A stretch of DNA of 43,209 bases from a virus: IMG/VR virus record IMGVR_UViG_3300006802_000178, positions 1 through 43,209 of that record, one strand, 5' to 3'. The position numbers were made by a program, and so were the translations under genes. The notes beneath the pieces are model-generated. The model was given only the letters and a program-made list of their open reading frames with translations, was not told the origin of the DNA and did not search any database. Position 1 is the first letter of the stretch; each line of letters starts with the position of its first letter. Shown here in pieces: positions 39,682-43,209 of this stretch.

Positions 39682-39697
39682 GCCCCAATGGTTACCG
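39441..39697 (+). repeat. imperfect direct repeat, 27 nt
   Basis: CACTCGGTCTGAGCCCCATA... at 39441-39467 and CACTCTGGCTGAGCCCCAAT... at 39670-39697 share CTGAGCCCCA and a TACCG end. The second copy covers the start codon at 39688. It could be a duplicated gene start or a regulatory site. Confidence 0.45.
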
Positions 39698-39843
39698 TGC
39701 ATCCTGCAACCTCGGAGTCTCCTGAAGTCGAGTATTGGCAAGAGTGTCGGCGACGTGCTCAAGAGCTGAACATCCCCGCCTGGCAGCTTGCGGAGTCTGA
39801 GTGGCATCACGAGCTACTAGACAACTCCAAGCGCAATCAATAA
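39688..39843 (+). CDS. 51-aa hypothetical protein
   Basis: ATG 39688 to TAA 39841-39843. Natural composition with several Trp and Glu (SESPEVEYWQECRRRAQELN, then PAWQLAESEWHHELL), predicted as two helices. It stands 28 nt before the sigma-like regulator and may be co-transcribed. No family is recognised. Confidence 0.6.
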   Translation: MVTVHPATSESPEVEYWQECRRRAQELNIPAWQLAESEWHHELLDNSKRNQ

Positions 39844-39871
39844 CATCTAGGGGATTTCACATGAACTTCTC

Positions 39872-40216
39872 GTGAAGACCGAGCACTCTGAAGAATTGTT
39901 TCAAGATCGTTTTGTTCAGATGTACGAGATGTACCTCGATGGGGACTCGTACGAAAAGATCGGGAAGCGTTTCAAGCTCAGTAGAGAGCGTGTTCGTCAG
40001 ATACTTAAAAACCGGAGCTCAGAGGACGAATACGAACAAATAAGAAAAAGAATCTTGAGCAAACGTGTAAACACTTGGCAAGTTAAAGAAATAGCTAACC
40101 TCATTAAAACGGGTCATTCCTGTCGTCAGATCGCTGAAGTTTTAGGTTGCAGCGTTGACTGTGTTAAACGGATTTCGTCGAAGTACAAATTTCAAGAGTT
40201 ACGAAAAGTAAGCTAA
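39872..40216 (+). CDS. sigma-region-4-like double HTH regulator
   Basis: 114 aa from GTG 39872. HTH 1 (about 19-47) contains DSYEKIGKRFKLSRERVRQI, the sigma-70 region 4 pattern with SRERVRQI. HTH 2 (about 80-105) is GHSCRQIAEVLGCSVDCVKR. No region 2 is present, so it is not a full sigma factor. It may bind DNA or steer host RNA polymerase to late phage promoters. A 12-nt motif shared with the capsid leader begins at its stop codon. Confidence 0.72.
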   Translation: MKTEHSEELFQDRFVQMYEMYLDGDSYEKIGKRFKLSRERVRQILKNRSSEDEYEQIRKRILSKRVNTWQVKEIANLIKTGHSCRQIAEVLGCSVDCVKRISSKYKFQELRKVS

Positions 40217-40227
40217 TATTTAGTAAG
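40216..40227 (+). promoter_or_regulatory. ATATTTAGTAAG motif before the fibre genes
   Basis: Exact match to 23731-23742 upstream of the capsid gene. Here it precedes the fibre block by 41 nt, with GGAGGG close by. Candidate late promoter element. Confidence 0.4.
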
Positions 40228-40256
40228 GAGGGCCGTATTTACAAAGAGCATAATAG

Positions 40257-41090
40257 ATGCCCGCGTGCCCGCATTATCCCAGTCGACACAGTTTACACAC
40301 TCCTAATTTTGGAGGCGCTATTGCAGCGCTTGTAGAATGTATCAATACGATTAGCGGCGTGGGAACTACATCCTTTACGATTGACCCCTCGGGTTACGCC
40401 GCGAATTTCGAGGGTTTAGTTCAGGTTATTGAGGATTTGAACTTCACCATGAGCGGTATTACCGCTGGAGGTGGAGGAGGCTCTTATAACGCAGGTTCTG
40501 GTTTATATCTAACAGGTGGCGACACCTTTAACGTTAACTTTGAAACTGTTTACCAGGAAGTTGTTTCTGGTCACTTCTTTGCTGAAGCTGATCTCGCTGT
40601 AACTTTCAGCGGTAACAATGTCGTTTATAGCGGCAGCCAAGGCGGCGGCGGTGGCGGCGGAGGAGGAGGCGCAACTGTCGGAACCAGTCCTGGTGTTGGC
40701 TTTACCGACGGTTCGCTTTGGTTTGATACTAATGAAGGCCGTCTCTTCGTTTACGCGTCTGGCGCTTCGGTCTCCGACCCAGATTGGTACCAAACTAACG
40801 CTGAAGCTCTTGCCTACAAGTCTGAAGAACCACCTTCCGGCGCTGGTTACAACGCGCCGCCGCGTGATGGCTCACTGTGGTTTAACACTTTAATAGGTAA
40901 CCTGTTTGTATACGATGCCGTTTCGAGTGGGTGGTATGAAGCTGGTCCTTCTCGATCTTTCGCTTACGGTGCTGCTGCTCCCGCTCCCACTGTTGAAGGA
41001 GCAGGTTGGTTGGATTCGACTGTTAATCGTTTGAAGATCTGGAACGGAACCTCTTGGGCAGATATTGATATTGACGGAGGTGTCGTTTAA
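40257..41090 (+). CDS. fibre protein with repeated DGSLWF modules
   Basis: 277 aa. A Gly-rich hinge (GGGGG at about 72-76, and ten Gly at 130-139) splits an N-terminal beta domain from the C-terminal half. There three copies of a short module repeat: DGSLWFDTNEGRLFVY, DGSLWFNTLIGNLFVY and a divergent GWLDSTVNRLKIWNGTSW. The module also occurs in the 31886 protein. It is common in virion fibre attachment domains. Coupled by TAATG to the next fibre gene. Confidence 0.72.
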   Translation: MPACPHYPSRHSLHTPNFGGAIAALVECINTISGVGTTSFTIDPSGYAANFEGLVQVIEDLNFTMSGITAGGGGGSYNAGSGLYLTGGDTFNVNFETVYQEVVSGHFFAEADLAVTFSGNNVVYSGSQGGGGGGGGGGATVGTSPGVGFTDGSLWFDTNEGRLFVYASGASVSDPDWYQTNAEALAYKSEEPPSGAGYNAPPRDGSLWFNTLIGNLFVYDAVSSGWYEAGPSRSFAYGAAAPAPTVEGAGWLDSTVNRLKIWNGTSWADIDIDGGVV

Positions 41091-41794
41091 TGGCTAATTA
41101 TCAACGTTTAAAGCGGACTACTTCTACTGTCCAAACAGGCGATCCTGCTGTTGGAGAGCTGATTGTTAATACTCCCTCCGGTTATGTATATACGACTAGG
41201 GATGATGGTGCTCTTGTTTTACTAAATAACGGCATTCCTGGTCCGATTGGCCCGAGCGGCGTGGTCGGGCCGTCCGGTGCAGTCGGTCCTAGCGGCGTTA
41301 TAGGTCCAAGTGGAGCCATCGGACCTGCAGGTAGTGGACTCATACCGTATTACGGCTCTTTTTACAGCAATGCAAACCAGACAAACGCATCTGGTACTGC
41401 TGTAAATCATATGACGTACAACAATACAGCTGAGGTTAACGGAGTTTCCGTTGCTTCTGGCTATATTGTCCAGGTAGCTAATTCGGGTGTTTATAACGTC
41501 AAATTCACCGCTCAGATCCAGAAGTCGAATGCCAGTTCCGAAGATATACAGATTTGGATTGCGAAAAATAACGTCAATGTTGCTGACTCCAACACGAGTT
41601 TGACGATACAGGGGTCAAACAACCGAATCGTTGCAGCGTGGGGTTGGTTTATTGCTTTAGATCGTAACGAACATGTGGACCTCCGTTGGCATTCAACAGA
41701 TACTTCAATGTTCTTATTAGCTTCTGGCGCTAATAATTTACCTACAAGACCCGCTATTCCTTCTGTTAGTTTAACAGTTAATAGAGTTGGTTGA
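41090..41794 (+). CDS. fibre protein with collagen-like repeats
   Basis: 234 aa. The N-terminus shows GDPAVGELIVNTPSG, a virion-attachment type. Residues 48-80 are GPxGxx collagen-like triplets (GPIGPSGVVGPSGAVGPSG). The C-terminal part (about 86-234) is a beta domain that resembles C1q/TNF-like trimer heads (SNNRIVAAWGWFIALDRNEH). Overall a trimeric tail or head fibre that recognises a host surface. Confidence 0.8.
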   Translation: MANYQRLKRTTSTVQTGDPAVGELIVNTPSGYVYTTRDDGALVLLNNGIPGPIGPSGVVGPSGAVGPSGVIGPSGAIGPAGSGLIPYYGSFYSNANQTNASGTAVNHMTYNNTAEVNGVSVASGYIVQVANSGVYNVKFTAQIQKSNASSEDIQIWIAKNNVNVADSNTSLTIQGSNNRIVAAWGWFIALDRNEHVDLRWHSTDTSMFLLASGANNLPTRPAIPSVSLTVNRVG

Positions 41795-41818
41795 CACGCA
41801 CGGTTTGACCCGTATACT
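41791..41818 (+). promoter_or_regulatory. strong sigma-70 promoter
   Basis: TTGACA (41791-41796), a 16-nt spacer and TATACT (41813-41818). It overlaps the stop of the collagen-like fibre gene and lies 21 nt before the ATG of the 40-aa gene. This is the best consensus promoter in the window, suggesting recognition by the host housekeeping sigma factor. Confidence 0.8.
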
Positions 41819-41838
41819 TGGTCCGCTTCACCCTCCTT

Positions 41839-41961
41839 ATGGCCAAACCCAAGTCCACTCTTAACAAAATTGAGTCCAAGCCTAAGAAGACCCGTCAAGG
41901 AGACGGTCAGCACTCAAAGGCTTCTCATGGAAGGAAAAAATATCGCGGACAGGGAAAATAA
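41839..41961 (+). CDS. 40-aa basic small protein (KKYRGQGK type)
   Basis: ATG 41839 to TAA 41959-41961. 40 aa, strongly basic, ending GRKKYRGQGK. I recognise this end as shared by tiny proteins in T4-like and other cyanophages. It has its own strong promoter. The function is unknown, and it may bind nucleic acid. Confidence 0.65.
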   Translation: MAKPKSTLNKIESKPKKTRQGDGQHSKASHGRKKYRGQGK

Positions 41962-41992
41962 AAGTAGAATTAAAATAGTAAATACCCCGTAA

Positions 41993-42478
41993 ATGTCTTT
42001 TGCCACATTTTTGGCGGGGGAGACTTTAAGCCCCGGCGATCCCGTTGCTCTCACAAGTGGTGGAGTCGTTTATAAGTGCTGTGCTGTCGACCCCAACACC
42101 CACTTTTTAGCTGGTGTTTGTTTAGAAAGCGGCACAGCTAACGGTCAAGTCCGCGTGGGAACGGATAACGCCGGGAGCATTTATTCTGGTTTGACTCCAG
42201 GTTATCCCTATTATGTTGGTTTAGCTTCGGGTACTTTAGTTAATAGTTACGATCAATTTATTACCGATTTGGGTAACACTGGATATGGAAGTGCAGTACT
42301 TAATTACGTTGGTCGAGCTATTACTAGTTCGCGCATTTCTGTTGAGCGTTCCAATCCAATTACTATTACAAATCCGACAGCGGGAAGTTTCTTACTAGAG
42401 TCTTCTGTCAGTATTGTGACCCCATTTTTCATTCTTCAAGAAGATGGGTCTAAAATTACCTTAGAAGGTGCTTCCTAA
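41993..42478 (+). CDS. beta-rich virion protein
   Basis: 161 aa. Beta-rich, with repeated Gly/Ser/Thr strands (FATFLAGETLSPGDPVALTS, then HFLAGVCLESGTANGQVRVG). The latter pattern is like capsid decoration or fibre-knob proteins. It is between fibre genes and its stop overlaps the next ATG by 1 nt (TAATG). Confidence 0.6.
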   Translation: MSFATFLAGETLSPGDPVALTSGGVVYKCCAVDPNTHFLAGVCLESGTANGQVRVGTDNAGSIYSGLTPGYPYYVGLASGTLVNSYDQFITDLGNTGYGSAVLNYVGRAITSSRISVERSNPITITNPTAGSFLLESSVSIVTPFFILQEDGSKITLEGAS

Positions 42479-43209
42479 TGGCTAACGAGAAGATTTCGCA
42501 ATTTACACCACTAACTACGTTAGCCAGTGGTGACTATTTACCTATTATCGACATTTCTGAACCCGCTGCTGCGGATCAGAACAAACGAGTTGGCATTGAT
42601 ATTCTTGACGGTCGGTATTATGCCGCAGCTAGTGGGGATGCCGCACTAACCTTAGCTGTTTCCGCTCAAGCTTCAGGTAACGCCGCACTTGTTGATGCAG
42701 CAGTTGCGTCTGTTGCTCTCGCTTCCGGTAACGCCGCACTTGTTGATGCAGCAGTTGCGTCTGTTGCTCTCGCTTCCGGTAACGCTGCTCTTGTAGATGC
42801 TGCTACCGCTCAAGCTTCAGGTAACGCAGCTTTAACTGACCTTAGCGGCAAGTACGACAAGACCGGTGGTCCTATCTCGGGTCCCGTAACCGTTCAGTCT
42901 CAGTCGATCGGTACGATCTCGACCTCGACTGTCTCTGGTGTCATATTCCTCGATTTCGGCAGCTGTAATAATTTTGATATCACCCTTAACGACGCTAACA
43001 ACACTCTGGCGGCTCCTACCAGCGCCAGTGGCGGTCAGACTGGTCAGATCGTTATCCGCCAAGACGGCGGGGGGAGTCGATTACTAAGTTACAGCGGCGG
43101 TTGGCAGTTTACCGGCGGTTCAGCACCTACCCTTTCGACTGCTGCTGGGTCTACCGATGCACTTACTTATTACTGCGCATCTTCTTCGGGCTTCTTAGCT
43201 ATTCTTACC
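42478..43209 (+). CDS. tail fibre protein (partial, runs off window)
   Basis: At least 244 aa, open to the right edge. The start (ISQFTPLTTLASGDYLPIID) is the typical attachment motif of phage fibres. Then comes a stalk of GNAALVDAAVASVALAS repeats (about 67-100) and a beta-rich part with GPISGPVTV and a following Gly/Thr-rich region. Probably a long host-binding fibre with the tip outside the window. Confidence 0.75.
   Translation, partial: MANEKISQFTPLTTLASGDYLPIIDISEPAAADQNKRVGIDILDGRYYAAASGDAALTLAVSAQASGNAALVDAAVASVALASGNAALVDAAVASVALASGNAALVDAATAQASGNAALTDLSGKYDKTGGPISGPVTVQSQSIGTISTSTVSGVIFLDFGSCNNFDITLNDANNTLAAPTSASGGQTGQIVIRQDGGGSRLLSYSGGWQFTGGSAPTLSTAAGSTDALTYYCASSSGFLAILT
42676..42777 (+). 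repeat. perfect 51-bp tandem repeat
   Basis: Two identical 51-bp units (42676-42726 and 42727-42777), followed by a third that diverges. Each encodes 17 residues of Ala/Val-rich coiled stalk. A perfect repeat implies recent duplication or gene conversion. Confidence 0.92.

Noticed and set aside
39872-40216. Full sigma factor
   Set aside because: Only region 4-like HTH units are present; no region 2 for -10 melting.
1-43209. CRISPR array, insertion sequence or rRNA
   Set aside because: No regular direct-repeat/spacer pattern, transposase or rRNA-like sequence was seen; the repeats found lie inside fibre genes or the gene-poor region.

Overview
The window is a 43.2 kb piece of a tailed double-stranded DNA phage (Caudoviricetes), cut from a larger genome: no DNA polymerase, primase, helicase, RNA polymerase or integrase is visible, and the last gene runs off the right edge. 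The virion module is clear: large terminase, portal, scaffold, major capsid protein, several fibre-like proteins and a lysin. No long tape-measure gene is present, and there are several medium-sized Ala/Gly-rich proteins of the kind carried inside short-tailed virions, so a podovirus-like particle is the best guess. A cyanobacterial host (marine picocyanobacteria or relatives) is inferred from a DUF4278-like small protein, a DUF3310 protein, small basic proteins of the sort common in cyanophages, and the many single sugar-modifying genes. This is inference, not proof.

Layout. 1-2 kb: two small minus-strand genes, then about 1.2 kb with no convincing gene but with inverted repeats and AT-rich stretches. 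1.8-4.8 kb: small genes of unknown function on both strands. 4.83-5.04 kb: a hairpin and two adjacent tRNA genes (CAT and Leu-TAA). 5.05-6.87 kb: a tightly overlapping operon with an NrdR-like zinc ribbon, a dCMP deaminase and tiny membrane proteins. 6.85-9.04 kb: FkbM methyltransferase (-), glycosyltransferase (+), YkgJ-type Cys-cluster protein, XRE regulator. 9.0-12.5 kb: candidate internal virion proteins and a possible small terminase. 12.5-14.7 kb (-): GH130-like protein and GT4 glycosyltransferase. 14.8-22.5 kb: TerL, glycosyltransferase, DUF3310, several tiny genes, GT17 glycosyltransferase, portal, scaffold. 22.5-25.8 kb: small genes, major capsid protein and an abundant partner protein, closed by a strong terminator. 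25.8-32.5 kb: head, neck and tail proteins. 32.5-33.3 kb (-): Dps and an excisionase-like HTH protein. 33.4-36.2 kb: small genes, lysin, virion protein. 36.2-39.4 kb (-): a seven-gene, early-type operon with a Dam-like methylase, winged-helix and zinc/NPxH proteins. 39.4-43.2 kb: sigma-region-4-like regulator followed by a run of fibre genes.

Most notable: (1) the portal C-terminus and scaffold N-terminus are read from the same DNA in different frames, for up to 518 nt; (2) six carbohydrate-active genes are inserted one or two at a time in the accessory and structural regions, two of them behind the same 19-nt leader; (3) a phage Dps keeps all four ferroxidase ligands; (4) a tail protein carries a split SWIM-like zinc motif; (5) a minus-strand operon has two NPxH zinc proteins and an out-of-frame 115-nt overlap.
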